A stretch of 64,000 nt of DNA from Streptomyces alfalfae (GTDB taxonomy: Bacteria > Actinomycetota > Actinomycetes > Streptomycetales > Streptomycetaceae): positions 124,001 to 188,000 of the forward strand of contig NZ_QEXM01000037.1 in the NCBI RefSeq assembly GCF_004127445.1, written 5' to 3'. Under the pieces are notes generated by a model, which worked only from the letters and a program-made list of their open reading frames with translations, was not told the origin of the DNA and did no database searches. A program made the translations under genes and the position numbers. The stretch's first letter is position 1. Each line of letters opens with the position of its first letter. Positions 53,524 through 63,487 of the stretch are shown here, one piece after another.

Positions 53524-53550
53524 TCAACGACTGGTTAACCTCGGTGAAAC
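53524..53550 (+). promoter_or_regulatory. GlnR-like box upstream of ureA
   Basis: TCAAC-N6-TTAAC-N6-GAAAC: 5-base words at 11-base spacing, the last matching the GlnR consensus exactly. It lies about 157 bases upstream of the ureA GTG. GlnR control of urease is known in Streptomyces, so the match is plausible. Confidence 0.6.
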
Positions 53551-53706
53551 TCCTTCCCGCTACTCTCCCGTCGCACGCCACCAGGGGTTTTCGTAGCCAC
53601 GATGCGCAAGATCGCGCGCATTCGATGTGTGTTACACCTATACCTGTCGCGGTGGTGCGGCGATCCGGGCCCCGCACGGTCCGGAGTGAGACGTGAGGTG
53701 GGAATC

Positions 53707-54009
53707 GTGCAACTGACCCCGCACGAGCAGGAGAGACTGCTCATCCATGTGGCCGCGGACGTGGCCGAGAAGCGAAGGGCGCGGGGGCTGCCGCTCAACC
53801 ACCCCGAGGCGATCGCCCTCATCACCTCGCACATCCTCGAGGGCGCCCGCGACGGCCGCACGGTCTCCGAGCTGATGTCGTCGGGACGCACGGTCCTCAC
53901 CCGGGACGACGTCATGCCGGGCATACCCGAGATGATCCACGACGTGCAGGTCGAGGCGACGTTCCCCGACGGGACCAAGCTGGTCACCGTCCATGACCCG
54001 ATCGTCTGA
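53707..54009 (+). CDS. ureA: Urease subunit gamma
   Basis: 100 residues. Family motifs LTPHEQERLLIHVAADVAEK, NHPEAIALIT and VQVEATFPDGTKLVTVHDPI. GTG 53707 follows GAGGTGGGA; earlier in-frame ATG 53602 would add 35 non-homologous residues. First gene of the urease operon ureABCFGD. Confidence 0.96.
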   Translation: MQLTPHEQERLLIHVAADVAEKRRARGLPLNHPEAIALITSHILEGARDGRTVSELMSSGRTVLTRDDVMPGIPEMIHDVQVEATFPDGTKLVTVHDPIV

Positions 54010-54026
54010 CGGGGGGTCCGCGCCTC

Positions 54027-54371
54027 ATGCACACCGCCACGCACGACACGGGACACGGGCTCGTCCCCGGCGAGATCCTGTTCGCCGACACACCCGTCCT
54101 CTACAACGAGGGCCGCGAGGTCACCCGCCTCACCGTCCTCAACACCGCCGACCGGCCCGTCCAGGTCGGCTCCCACTACCACTTCGCCGAGGCCAACCCC
54201 GGCCTCGGCTTCGACCGCGGCGCCGCGCGCGGCAAGCGGCTCAACATCGCCGCGGGGACCGCCGTGCGCTTCGAGCCCGGCATCCCCGTCGACGTCGAAC
54301 TCGTGCCGCTGGCCGGCGAGCGCGTCGTACCCGGACTGCGCGGCGAGACCCGAGGTGCCCTCGATGCCTGA
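54027..54371 (+). CDS. ureB: Urease subunit beta
   Basis: 114 residues. PGEILFADTPVLYN, GSHYHFAEANPGLGFDR and RFEPG are family hallmarks. It completes the nickel urease with UreA and UreC. 17 bases from ureA; the 3' end overlaps ureC by 8 bases. Confidence 0.95.
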   Translation: MHTATHDTGHGLVPGEILFADTPVLYNEGREVTRLTVLNTADRPVQVGSHYHFAEANPGLGFDRGAARGKRLNIAAGTAVRFEPGIPVDVELVPLAGERVVPGLRGETRGALDA

Positions 54372-56085
54372 GCTCTCGCGCGCCGCGTACGCCGACCTGT
54401 TCGGCCCCACGGCCGGCGACCGCGTCAGGCTCGCCGACACCGACCTCCTGATCGAGATCGAGGAGGACCGCTCGGGCGGCCCGGGACGCTCGGGCGACGA
54501 GTCCGTGTTCGGCGGCGGCAAGGTCATCCGCGAGTCGATGGGCCAGTCCCGCACGACCCGCGCCGAGGGCGCCCCGGACACCGTCATCACCGGCGCGGTG
54601 ATCATCGACCACTGGGGCATCGTCAAGGCCGACGTGGGCATACGCGACGGCCGGATCACCGGCATCGGCAAGTCCGGCAACCCGGACACGATGGACGGCG
54701 TCGACCCCGCCCTTGTCATCGGCCCGGAGACCGAGGTCCTCTCGGGCAACGGCAAGATCCTCACCGCCGGCGGCATCGACACCCACATCCACTTCATCTC
54801 CCCGACCATCGTCGACGAGGCGCTGGCCTCCGGCGTCACCACGCTCTTCGGCGGCGGCACGGGCCCCGCCGAGGGCAGCAAGGCGACCACGATCACGCCG
54901 GGCGCCTGGCATCTGGCGCGGATGTTCGCCGCCCTGGAGTCCAGCCCCGTCAACATCGGCCTCCTCGGCAAGGGCAACACCGTCTCCACCGACTCCCTGC
55001 ACGCCCAACTGCGCGCCGGAGCCGTCAGCTTCAAGATCCACGAGGACTGGGGCGCGACACCCGCCGTCATCGACGCCTGCCTCGACGTCTGCGAGGAGAC
55101 CGGCGCCCAGCTCGCCGTCCACACCGACACCCTGAACGAAGCGGGCTTCGTCGACGCCACGTTCGACGCCGTCGCGGGCCGCACGCTGCACGCCTTCCAC
55201 GTCGAGGGCGCGGGCGGCGGGCACGCCCCGGACATGATCACCGCGGTGTCGCTGCCCAACATGCTGCCCAGCTCCACCAACCCCACCCGGCCGCACACCG
55301 TCAACACCGTCGAGGAGCACCTCGACATGCTGATGGTCTGCCACCACCTCAACCCGGCCGTCCCCGAGGACCTGGCCTTCGCCGAGTCCCGCATCAGGCC
55401 CACCACCATCGGCGCGGAGGACATCCTCCACGACCTCGGCGCCATCTCGATCATGTCCTCCGACGCGCAGGCCATGGGGCGCGTCGGCGAGGTCGTCCTG
55501 CGCACCTGGCAGACCGCCCACGTGATGAAGCGGCGCCGCGGTTTCCTGCCGGGGGACACCCGCGCCGACAACCGCCGCGCACGTCGCTATGTCGCCAAGT
55601 ACACGATCAACGCGGCCGTCGCGCAGGGCATCGATCACGAGATCGGCTCGGTCGAGACCGGCAAGCTCGCGGACCTCGTCCTGTGGGACCCGGCGTTCTT
55701 CGGGGTCAAACCGCAGGTCGTCCTCAAGGGCGGACAGATCGCCTACGCGCAGATGGGCGACGCCAACGCCTCGATCCCGACCCCGCAGCCGGTCCTGCCG
55801 CGCCGCATGTACGGGGCCCATGGGCGCGCCCCCGGCCTCAACTCGGTCAACTTCGTCACCCAGGCGGCCCTGGACGACGGGCTCCCCGAACGCCTCGGCC
55901 TGGACAAGCCGTTCACCGCGATCCGCTCCACGCGGGGCCGCTCCAAGGCCGACATGCGGGAGAACGACGCGCTGCCCCGGGTGGAGGTCGCCCCCGACAG
56001 CTTCGCCGTCACCATCGACGGCGAACTCGTCGAGCCGTCGCCCGCCGTGGAACTGCCGCTCGCCCAGCGGTACTTCCTCTTCTGA
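54364..56085 (+). CDS. ureC: Urease subunit alpha
   Basis: 573 residues. Nickel site: HIHF pair, carbamylated Lys in SFKIHEDWG, and His-bearing HVEGAGGGHAPD and MVCHHLNP; the active-site cysteine region lies in this HH segment. Hydrolyses urea to ammonia and carbamate. ATG 54364 has GAGG upstream; GTG 54355 is an alternative start. Confidence 0.97.
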   Translation: MPELSRAAYADLFGPTAGDRVRLADTDLLIEIEEDRSGGPGRSGDESVFGGGKVIRESMGQSRTTRAEGAPDTVITGAVIIDHWGIVKADVGIRDGRITGIGKSGNPDTMDGVDPALVIGPETEVLSGNGKILTAGGIDTHIHFISPTIVDEALASGVTTLFGGGTGPAEGSKATTITPGAWHLARMFAALESSPVNIGLLGKGNTVSTDSLHAQLRAGAVSFKIHEDWGATPAVIDACLDVCEETGAQLAVHTDTLNEAGFVDATFDAVAGRTLHAFHVEGAGGGHAPDMITAVSLPNMLPSSTNPTRPHTVNTVEEHLDMLMVCHHLNPAVPEDLAFAESRIRPTTIGAEDILHDLGAISIMSSDAQAMGRVGEVVLRTWQTAHVMKRRRGFLPGDTRADNRRARRYVAKYTINAAVAQGIDHEIGSVETGKLADLVLWDPAFFGVKPQVVLKGGQIAYAQMGDANASIPTPQPVLPRRMYGAHGRAPGLNSVNFVTQAALDDGLPERLGLDKPFTAIRSTRGRSKADMRENDALPRVEVAPDSFAVTIDGELVEPSPAVELPLAQRYFLF

Positions 56086-56113
56086 CGGCCCGGCGGACAC
56101 AGGCGGCGATCAC

Positions 56114-56788
56114 ATGTCACGCGCAGCACTCCTCGTCCTGGCCGACGGCCGCTTCCCCGCCGGCGGGCACGCCCACTCCGGCGGCGCCGAAGAGGCCGTC
56201 AAGGCCGGCCGCGTCACCGGCGCCGCGAGCCTTGAGGACTTCTGCCGGGGGCGGCTGAACACCAGCGGCCTGGTGGCGGCCTCCCTCGCGGCGGCCGCCG
56301 CGCTCGGCGTGGACCCGGCAGCCCTCGACGCCGCGGCGGACGCCCGCACGCCCTCGCCCGCGCTGCGGGTGGCGGCGCGGCGGCTCGGGCGGCAGCTCAT
56401 GCGGGCGGCGCGGGCGACCTGGCCGCATCCGGAACTCGACGCGCTGGCCCGGCGATTCCCCAAGGGGGCGCATCAGCCGGTCGTCCTCGGGCTCGCCGCA
56501 CGGGCCGCGGGGCTCGGCCCGCAGGACGCGGCGTACTGCTCGGCGTACGAGGGGATCAGCGGCCCCGCGAGTGCCACGGTGCGGCTGCTCAGCCTCGACC
56601 CCTTCGACGCCACGGGGGTCCTCGCGCGCCTCGCGCCCGACGTCGACCGGGTCGCCCTGCGGGCGGCGGAGGCGGCCGGGAGGGCCGTCACCGAGGGGGT
56701 CGACGCGTTGCCCGCGGCGTCCGCTCCGCTCCTTGAGCTGGGCGCGGAGGCACATGCGGGGTGGCCTGTGCGGTTGTTCGCCTCGTAG
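56114..56788 (+). CDS. ureF: Urease accessory protein UreF
   Basis: 224 residues, all-helical: LADGRFPAGGHAHSGGAEEA is a conserved N-terminus. Gates UreG/UreD during nickel delivery. ATG 56114 (MSRAAL) starts 28 bases after the ureC stop. The family is variable, but context makes the call strong. Confidence 0.9.
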   Translation: MSRAALLVLADGRFPAGGHAHSGGAEEAVKAGRVTGAASLEDFCRGRLNTSGLVAASLAAAAALGVDPAALDAAADARTPSPALRVAARRLGRQLMRAARATWPHPELDALARRFPKGAHQPVVLGLAARAAGLGPQDAAYCSAYEGISGPASATVRLLSLDPFDATGVLARLAPDVDRVALRAAEAAGRAVTEGVDALPAASAPLLELGAEAHAGWPVRLFAS

Positions 56789-56946
56789 CGGCGTGCTCCC
56801 CTGCCACGGGCCTCTTGAGCTTCCCGTCGGGCCCGGCTGCTGGGGTCTTCGCCCTCAGCCCCCCGTATCGGCCTGAACGGCCTCCTCCCCATACGCAGGA
56901 CGGGCTGAACGGCCCGTCCATCCGATCACGAACCCCAGGAGTCCCC

Positions 56947-57629
<683 letters not shown>

Positions 57630-57633
<4 letters not shown>

Positions 57634-58433
57634 GGGCGGACACCGCCCCGCGGGGCCGTACGGGAACGGTGGGCGGCGCGGGGCTGCGGGCCACCGCCCG
57701 CGTCGAGGCGCGCGCCGACGGGCGGGGCGGCACGGCCCTGCCCGTGCTCGACGGTGAGGGCCCGCTCGCCCTGCGCCGCACCCGTACCCGCTCCGGCGGC
57801 CCGGCCGCCCGCGTCACGCTGGTCGGGGCGATGAGCGGCCCGCTCGGCGGCGACCACCTCACCGTCGAGGCCACCGCCCACGAGGGCGCCCGGCTGCACA
57901 TCGACTCGGCGGCGGCCACCCTGGCGCTGCCGGGCCAGGGCGGCGAGGCGGCGCGCTACGACGTGCGGATCAGCGTGGCCGAGGGCGCCGAGCTGCGGTG
58001 GCTGCCCGAGCAGCTGATCTCGGTGCGCGACAGCGACCTGCGGCTCTCGACGCGCGTGGAGCTGGCCGCGGGCGCCCGTCTGGTGCTGCGGGAGGAGCAG
58101 GTGCTCGGCCGGGCGGGCGAAGCCCCCGGCCGGCTGAGCAGCCGGCTGACCGTGTGCCGGGCGGGGTCCCCGCTGCTCGACCAGGAGCTGGCCTTTGGCC
58201 CCGGCGCACCCGGCGGCTGGGACGGCCCGGCCGTCCTCGCGGGACACCGGGCGGTGGGGCAGCTCGTCGTCGTCCGGCCCGAGTACGAGCGGAGCGGACC
58301 GGTGGCGGCGCCGCTCGGAAAGTGGGCCGTGCTCACCCCGCTGGCCGGCCCCGCCGTCCTGGTCACCGCCGTCGCCCCGGACGCCCTCCGGGTGCGCAGG
58401 ACACTGGACGCGGCGCTGCGCGACCTGGCGTGA
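57630..58433 (+). CDS. ureD: Urease accessory protein UreD
   Basis: About 267 residues, beta-rich chaperone that recruits UreF/UreG: EATAHEGARLHIDSAAATLA, LRWLPEQLISVRDS. GTG 57630 overlaps the ureG stop (GTGA); GTG 57615 is the alternative. The sequence is divergent, as is usual for UreD/UreH. Confidence 0.88.
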
Positions 58434-58437
58434 GCCT

Positions 58438-59478
58438 CTACCGTCGCGCCAGCCAGGCGTCCTCCGCCGGTAGTCGAAGAAGTCGACCCCGGAGTCACCG
58501 CGCGCGGCGGTCTTCGGGAACGTCTCGCGCCGGTCCCCGGCCTCCGTGAGCCGCTCGACCAGGCAGCCCACCGTCTCGGTGAGTGCCTCGCGGTACGACA
58601 GCGGGGGCCGGTGGCCCAGCTCGCGCTCGACGGCCGTCATGTCGTACACGACCGGGTGGCGGGCCGACCACGGGGTCAGACCGACGTTGCCCCGCGGCCC
58701 GCCCGCCCTCCAGCAGGACCGTCTCCGTCTCGACGCCCATCACCGCGTCCACGGCCGCACCGATCTCCGCGACGGTCGGCGCCTCGGGATCACCGGCGTT
58801 CAGCACCCGGGAACCCGGCCGCGCGGCGGCGCGGCGCACCAGGTGCGCGAGGGTGCACACGCTCACCGGGTGGAAGCGGCCGCGCCCGCCGTGCGCGAGC
58901 ACGCGGGTCCGCCTGCCGTCCGGGTTCCGCCGCACGAAGTACAGCTCCCTGGGGGCGCGGCAGTGCGGCCCGTGAATCGCCCCGGCCCGCAGCAGCGTCA
59001 CCGGCAGCCGGTCGCCGAGCGCGAGGAGCTTCCGTTCCAGGGCCGCCTTGCGGGCGCCGTAGGTCGCCGCGCCCGGCGCGACCGTGGGCTGGGTCTCCGG
59101 GATCGGCGCCGGGTAGCGGGGGAAACCGTCGGGCTCGTGCTGCGTGTCGAAACTGCGGCCCTGGACGTCCTCGTAGATCGCACCGCTGGAGAGCACCACC
59201 GCCGAACCGATCCGGTTCGCCAGCCGCGCGTACTGGCGGGCGTGGCCCGTGTCGAAGGCGGCCGTGTCCACCACGAGGTCCACGCCGTCGCCGAGCAGCG
59301 CGGCGAGCGCCGCGTCGTCGTCCCTGTCGAGCCGCACGGCCCGTACGTCCCGCGGCCAGCGCCCGTCGCGCCCGCCGCCCCGCGAGGCCGCCGTCACCGT
59401 CCAGCCGTCCTCGACCAGCGCCCCCACCGTCACGCGCCCCGTCTGTCCCGTGGCGCCGATCACCACAGCGTTCCTCAT
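58438..59478 (-). pseudogene. NAD-dependent epimerase/dehydratase, two frameshifts
   Basis: The N-terminus is intact (VVIGATGQTGRVTVGALVE; SSGAIYEDVQG) with the Tyr/Lys in ATYGARKAALE. Near 58697 a GGGG run carries one extra G, after which the family sequence continues in another frame (GNVGLTPWSARHPVVYDM; ELGHRPPLSYREALTETV). Near 58470 a base is lost and the gene ends EDAWLAR at the TAG 58438-58440. Either an assembly indel pair or a real pseudogene. Confidence 0.7.
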
Positions 59479-59565
59479 GCCGGGACCGTACGCGGCGGGC
59501 GCCGGCCCCGGAAGGCGATCTGCTCTCGGCAGAGCGGGGGCGGGGTCCCGGCTCGGGCGGGGGTG

Positions 59566-60300
59566 TCAGCTCAGCGGCAGCCGCGGGAACCTGCGGGACT
59601 CCTTGGCGCCCTCCGCGGCGCGTTCCGCCTCCTCCGCCTTCACGACCGCCGCGTACTTGTCCACGTATTCCTGGCCGGAGAGTCCGAGGATGGCGTACAT
59701 GATCTCGTCGGTGACGGCCCGCAGGACCGCCTTCTCGTTGTCCATGCCGACGTAGCGGGAGAAGTCCAGGGGCTCGCCGAACCGGATCGTCACGCGGCGC
59801 AGCCGGGGGAGCTTTTGGCCGGGCGGCTGGGCCTCGAAGGTGCCGATCATCGCGCAGGGGATTACCGGGACGCGCGCCTTCAGCGCCATCGCGGCGACGC
59901 CGACCTTGCCCTTGTAGAGCCGCCCGTCGTGCGAGCGGGTGCCCTCGGGGTAGATGCCGAGCAGCTCGCCCTTGCGCAGCACGCCGAGGCCCTCCGTGAT
60001 CGCGGCCTTGCCCGCCTCCCTGCCGGAACGGTCGACCGGGATCTGACCCGCGCTGCGGAAGAACGCGGCGGTGAGACGTCCCTTGATGCCGGGACCCGTG
60101 AAGTACTCGGCCTTCGCCAGGAACGTGATGCGGCGCTTGATGATCGCCGGCATCAGGAAGTGGTCGGAGAACGACAGATGGTTGCCCGCGACGATCGCCG
60201 CGCCCGTCTGCGGCACATGTTCCAGACCCTCGATCCTGGGCCGGAACATCAGCCGGAGCAGCGGACCGAGGAGCACGTGTTTGAGCAGTGGATAGAACAT
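59566..60300 (-). CDS. 1-acyl-sn-glycerol-3-phosphate acyltransferase
   Basis: 244 residues, PlsC-like. Motif I is NHLSFSD; motif III is IYPEGTRS. Acylates lysophosphatidate in phospholipid synthesis. A hydrophobic N-terminus (MFYPLLKHVLLGPLLRLMF) anchors it to the membrane. ATG 60300 is chosen; the open frame to 60498 is not homologous. Confidence 0.9.
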   Translation of the reverse strand: MFYPLLKHVLLGPLLRLMFRPRIEGLEHVPQTGAAIVAGNHLSFSDHFLMPAIIKRRITFLAKAEYFTGPGIKGRLTAAFFRSAGQIPVDRSGREAGKAAITEGLGVLRKGELLGIYPEGTRSHDGRLYKGKVGVAAMALKARVPVIPCAMIGTFEAQPPGQKLPRLRRVTIRFGEPLDFSRYVGMDNEKAVLRAVTDEIMYAILGLSGQEYVDKYAAVVKAEEAERAAEGAKESRRFPRLPLS

Positions 60301-60532
60301 GGTGGCTGCCTTCCCCCTGGTCCCGGTGCCGACGCACAGTAGCCAATCAACGGTGCGGGCGCGAGAGCCCGTTCGGGCTGTTGTCGGCCACCGGTCGGGC
60401 GAAACCCCGGCGCGGCGCCCCGGCGTCCTGCGCGGACGGGGGTCAGCTGGTCTCTCCCCGGCGCCCTTGCCGCCGGGACCGACACCACTGGACACCACAG
60501 AACGTCACCGACACCGTCACCGGAGGTCCCGC

Positions 60533-60943
60533 ATGCGTCCGTTCACCGTCGCCGTCGCCGCACTGATCGCCCTCGGCGCCTCCGTCCCCGCCCAGGCGGC
60601 CGGCGCCCCCACGCGGGCGTCCGTCACGGCCCCCACACCCAAGAGCGAGCTGTTCCTCACCGTCGCGGAGTCCGAGGACACGTGGATCCGCGGCGTGCAG
60701 CTGCGCTGCGAGCCGAAGCCGTCGGGTCGCCACCCGCACGCCGCGCTGGCCTGCGCGGAGATCGCCGGGGCGGCCGGAAACCTCAACGCGCTGCCCCGCC
60801 TGAAGCGGCCGTGCACCAAGAAGTACGACCCGGTCACCGCGAGCGCGCACGGCAGCCACAGGGGCCGGGGCGTGAGCTGGGTCAAGGTCTTCCCCAACCG
60901 CTGCGAGCTGGACGTGGCCACGGGCTCGGTCTTCCGGTTCTGA
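60533..60943 (+). CDS. Subtilisin inhibitor (SSI)-family secreted protein
   Basis: 136 residues. Sec signal (MRPFTVAVAALIALGASVPAQA). SSI core with four Cys (LRCEPK, ALACAE, RPCTKK, NRCEL) and the reactive loop CTKKYDPVT. Lys at the expected P1 position suggests inhibition of trypsin-like serine proteases. ATG 60533 follows GGAGG. Alone in the region. Confidence 0.92.
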   Translation: MRPFTVAVAALIALGASVPAQAAGAPTRASVTAPTPKSELFLTVAESEDTWIRGVQLRCEPKPSGRHPHAALACAEIAGAAGNLNALPRLKRPCTKKYDPVTASAHGSHRGRGVSWVKVFPNRCELDVATGSVFRF

Positions 60944-60978
60944 CCCGGGGCGGGCCCGCGCCGGAGGCCCCGCCCGGC

Positions 60979-61137
60979 TCACGTGCCGCGCGACAGCACC
61001 ATCCCCAGCGTGAGCAGTCCCAGCACGACCCAGCCGAACCACAGCCAGCCGTTGCCTCCGAGCGCCACCGAATAGGCCGTCACCATGACCAGGCCTCCGA
61101 TGGTGAACCCACCCATGGTCTTCGTGGAACCGGGCAT
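60979..61137 (-). CDS. Small membrane protein of 52 residues
   Basis: A short gene: MPGSTKTMGGFTIGGLVMV, then two hydrophobic helices (TAYSVALGGNGWLWFGWVV; LGLLTLGMVLSR) and GT at the end. GGAGG lies 6 bases upstream of ATG 61137. It lies 87 bases downstream of CtaG on the same strand, in the order CtaG then this gene; it may share its transcript. Confidence 0.75.
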   Translation of the reverse strand: MPGSTKTMGGFTIGGLVMVTAYSVALGGNGWLWFGWVVLGLLTLGMVLSRGT

Positions 61138-61224
61138 CGCTCAGCCTCCTCCCGGCAGCCCGACGCGCCTGCGCGCCGGGACCGCGGTCCGAAGACCATC
61201 GTCACCCGCGATGCCCCGTCCGCG

Positions 61225-62175
61225 CTAGCGCCCGCGTGCGGCCAGTGAGGCCAGGTAGGCGTTGTAGGCCTCCAGCTCCTTGTCGCCGTCGCGGTCGGCG
61301 GCGCGGTCCTTGCGCCGGGCCTCGCGGTCCTCGGAGCGGCGCCACTGGAAGAGCAGGGCGACCAGGACCACCACGGAGGGGATCTCGCTGAACGCCCAGG
61401 CGATGCCGCCCGCCGCCTCCTGGTCGGCCAGGGCGTCGATGCCGAGGGAGGCCGGCGGGTGCGTGTAGGTGCCGACCATCGGCTGCGTCGCCATCATCAG
61501 CGCGATGCCGAAGAACGCGTGGAACGGCATGCCCGCGAACAGCTCCAGCATCCGCATCACGTAGCCGGGCCGGTGCGGGCCGGGGTCGACGCCCATGATC
61601 GGCCAGAAGAAGACCAGGCCGACGGCGAGGAAGTGCACCATCATCCCGATGTGGCCCGCCTTGGAGCCCATCAGCGTGTCGAAGATCGGCGTGAAGTAGA
61701 GCGCGTACAGGCTCGCGATGAACAGCGGGATCGTGAACGCCGGGTGCGTGATGATCCGCATGTACCGGCTGTGCAGCAGCCACAGCAGCCACTCGCGGGG
61801 CCCCTTGTGGCCGCGGGCCGCCGTGGGCAGGGCGCGCAGGGCCAGCGTGATCGGGGCGCCGAGCAGCAGCAGGATCGGCGACAGCATGCTGATCACCATG
61901 TGCTGCACCATGTGCACGCTGAACATGACCATGCCGTAGTCATTGAGCTTGGTGCACATCACGAGCAGGACGGTGAGCACACCGAGCACGAAGGCGACCG
62001 TGCGGCCCACCGGCCACTTGTCGCCCCGCCGCACGAGCCGCGTCACGCCCCACCCGTACAGGGCGAGTCCCACCAGGCCGCCGATGAGGAAGAAGGGGTC
62101 GGCGGAGATCTCCAGGCCTCGCCCCAGCGTGAACGGCGGCAGATCCATGTTCATGCCGTGCCCGCTGTGATCCAT
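61225..62175 (-). CDS. CtaG-like cytochrome c oxidase assembly protein
   Basis: 316 residues with about seven helices (HMVQHMVISMLSPILLLLGA; HIGMMVHFLAVGLVFFWPIM). Conserved His residues sit in TM segments. Caa3_CtaG family, related to copper delivery to oxidase. A His-rich N-terminus MDHSGHGMNMD may bind copper. ATG 62175 is chosen. The Lys/Arg/Asp-rich C-terminus is cytoplasmic. Confidence 0.87.
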   Translation of the reverse strand: MDHSGHGMNMDLPPFTLGRGLEISADPFFLIGGLVGLALYGWGVTRLVRRGDKWPVGRTVAFVLGVLTVLLVMCTKLNDYGMVMFSVHMVQHMVISMLSPILLLLGAPITLALRALPTAARGHKGPREWLLWLLHSRYMRIITHPAFTIPLFIASLYALYFTPIFDTLMGSKAGHIGMMVHFLAVGLVFFWPIMGVDPGPHRPGYVMRMLELFAGMPFHAFFGIALMMATQPMVGTYTHPPASLGIDALADQEAAGGIAWAFSEIPSVVVLVALLFQWRRSEDREARRKDRAADRDGDKELEAYNAYLASLAARGR

Positions 62176-62231
62176 CCGGTGGCTCCTGATTCGTGCGGAT
62201 TGTGCGACGTGTGTCGGCACCAGACTAGGAC

Positions 62232-62261
62232 CGCCCCCGGCCGCTGACGCGACCGGGGGCG
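62232..62261 (-). terminator. Terminator after pfkA
   Basis: CGCCCCCGG (62232-62240) and CCGGGGGCG (62253-62261) with inner CGC/GCG pairs and loop TGAC, 22 bases past the pfkA stop (minus strand). Confidence 0.65.
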
Positions 62262-62283
62262 AGTAGTACAACGAGCAACGGAC

Positions 62284-63309
62284 CTACAGCACGCACTCCG
62301 CCTCGGCGTACCGCTCGTCGGGCACGGTCTTCAGCGTCTCCACGGCCTCCGCGAGCGACACCATGGTGATGTCGGTGCCCCGCAGCGCCGTCATCTTGCC
62401 GAACTCGCCGCGGTGCGCCGCCTCCACCGCGTGCCACCCGAAGCGCGTCGCGAGGACCCGGTCGTACGCGGTCGGGGTGCCGCCGCGCTGGACGTGCCCG
62501 AGGATGACCGGACGGGCCTCCTTGCCGAGGCGCTGCTCCAGTTCGAGGGAGAGCTGCCGGGCGATGCCGGCGAACCGCTCGTGGCCGTAGACGTCCTTGC
62601 CGCCCACGTCGAACTCCATGGAGCCCTCGCGGGGCTTGGCGCCCTCGGCGGCCACGACGATCGCGAACTTCTTGCCCGCCGCGAACCGCGCGCCGACCTT
62701 CTCGGTCAGCTCCTCGATGTCGAAGGGGCGCTCGGGCACGACGACGGCGTGCGCGCCCGCGGCCATGCCGGAGTGCAGCGCGATCCAGCCGGTGTGCCGC
62801 CCCATGACCTCGACGATGAGGACGCGCTGGTGCGACTCGGCGGTGGTCTTCAGCCGGTCGAGCGCCTCGGTCGCCACGCCCACGGCGGTGTCGAAACCGA
62901 AGGTCACGTCGGTGACCGCGATGTCGTTGTCGATCGTCTTGGGCACGCCGACGATGGGCAGGCCCGCGTCGGAGAGCAGCCGGGCCGCCTTCAGCGTGCC
63001 CTCGCCGCCGATCGGGATGATCGCGTCCAGGCCGAGGTCGGCGACGTGGCCCTTGGCCCGCTCCACGCCGTCACGCAGGTGCGCGGGCTGTACCCGTGAG
63101 GAGCCGAGGATCGTCCCGCCGCGGGCGAGGATGCCGCCCACCGCGTCGAGGTCGAGCTTGCGGTAGTCGCATTCCAGGAGGCCTTTCCAGCCGTCGTGGA
63201 AGCCGATGACCTCGTCCCCGTGGTCCGCCACCGCGCGGTGCACGACGGAGCGGATGACGGCGTTCAGGCCGGGGCAGTCGCCGCCGGAGGTCAGGACACC
63301 AATGCGCAT
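62284..63309 (-). CDS. pfkA: 6-phosphofructokinase
   Basis: 341 residues. GGDCPGLNA binds nucleotide, GGEGT has Gly at the position that decides ATP use, and PKTIDND has Lys (group III actinobacterial type) and the catalytic Asp. ATP-dependent use is expected (inference). ATG 63309 (MRIGVLTSGG) is chosen. Performs the committed step of glycolysis. Confidence 0.94.
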   Translation of the reverse strand: MRIGVLTSGGDCPGLNAVIRSVVHRAVADHGDEVIGFHDGWKGLLECDYRKLDLDAVGGILARGGTILGSSRVQPAHLRDGVERAKGHVADLGLDAIIPIGGEGTLKAARLLSDAGLPIVGVPKTIDNDIAVTDVTFGFDTAVGVATEALDRLKTTAESHQRVLIVEVMGRHTGWIALHSGMAAGAHAVVVPERPFDIEELTEKVGARFAAGKKFAIVVAAEGAKPREGSMEFDVGGKDVYGHERFAGIARQLSLELEQRLGKEARPVILGHVQRGGTPTAYDRVLATRFGWHAVEAAHRGEFGKMTALRGTDITMVSLAEAVETLKTVPDERYAEAECVL

Positions 63310-63421
63310 AGCCCGGAATACCTTTGCAACGTGGGCCGATGACCGGACCACGTCGTCCGGTTGAGTTCCCGCCACCCTATAGGCGGCGGGGGGCCGGGCC
63401 GCATCTGGCGTCCGAGGGCTG

Positions 63422-63454
63422 GACGCCCCCGCTCACATGTGCGGGCGGGGCGTC
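63422..63454 (-). terminator. Hairpin after the GatD-like gene
   Basis: GACGCCCC (63422-63429) and GGGGCGTC (63447-63454) form an 8 base-pair stem plus GC extension, 34 bases past the amidotransferase stop (minus strand). Confidence 0.5.
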
Positions 63455-63487
63455 AGGCGGGCCCCCGGCCGGTGGTCTCGCACCGGC

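Noticed and set aside
56789..56946. Possible small gene or operator between ureF and ureG
   Set aside because: Only a short CTGAACGGCC direct repeat was seen and no coding potential; too weak to report as a feature.
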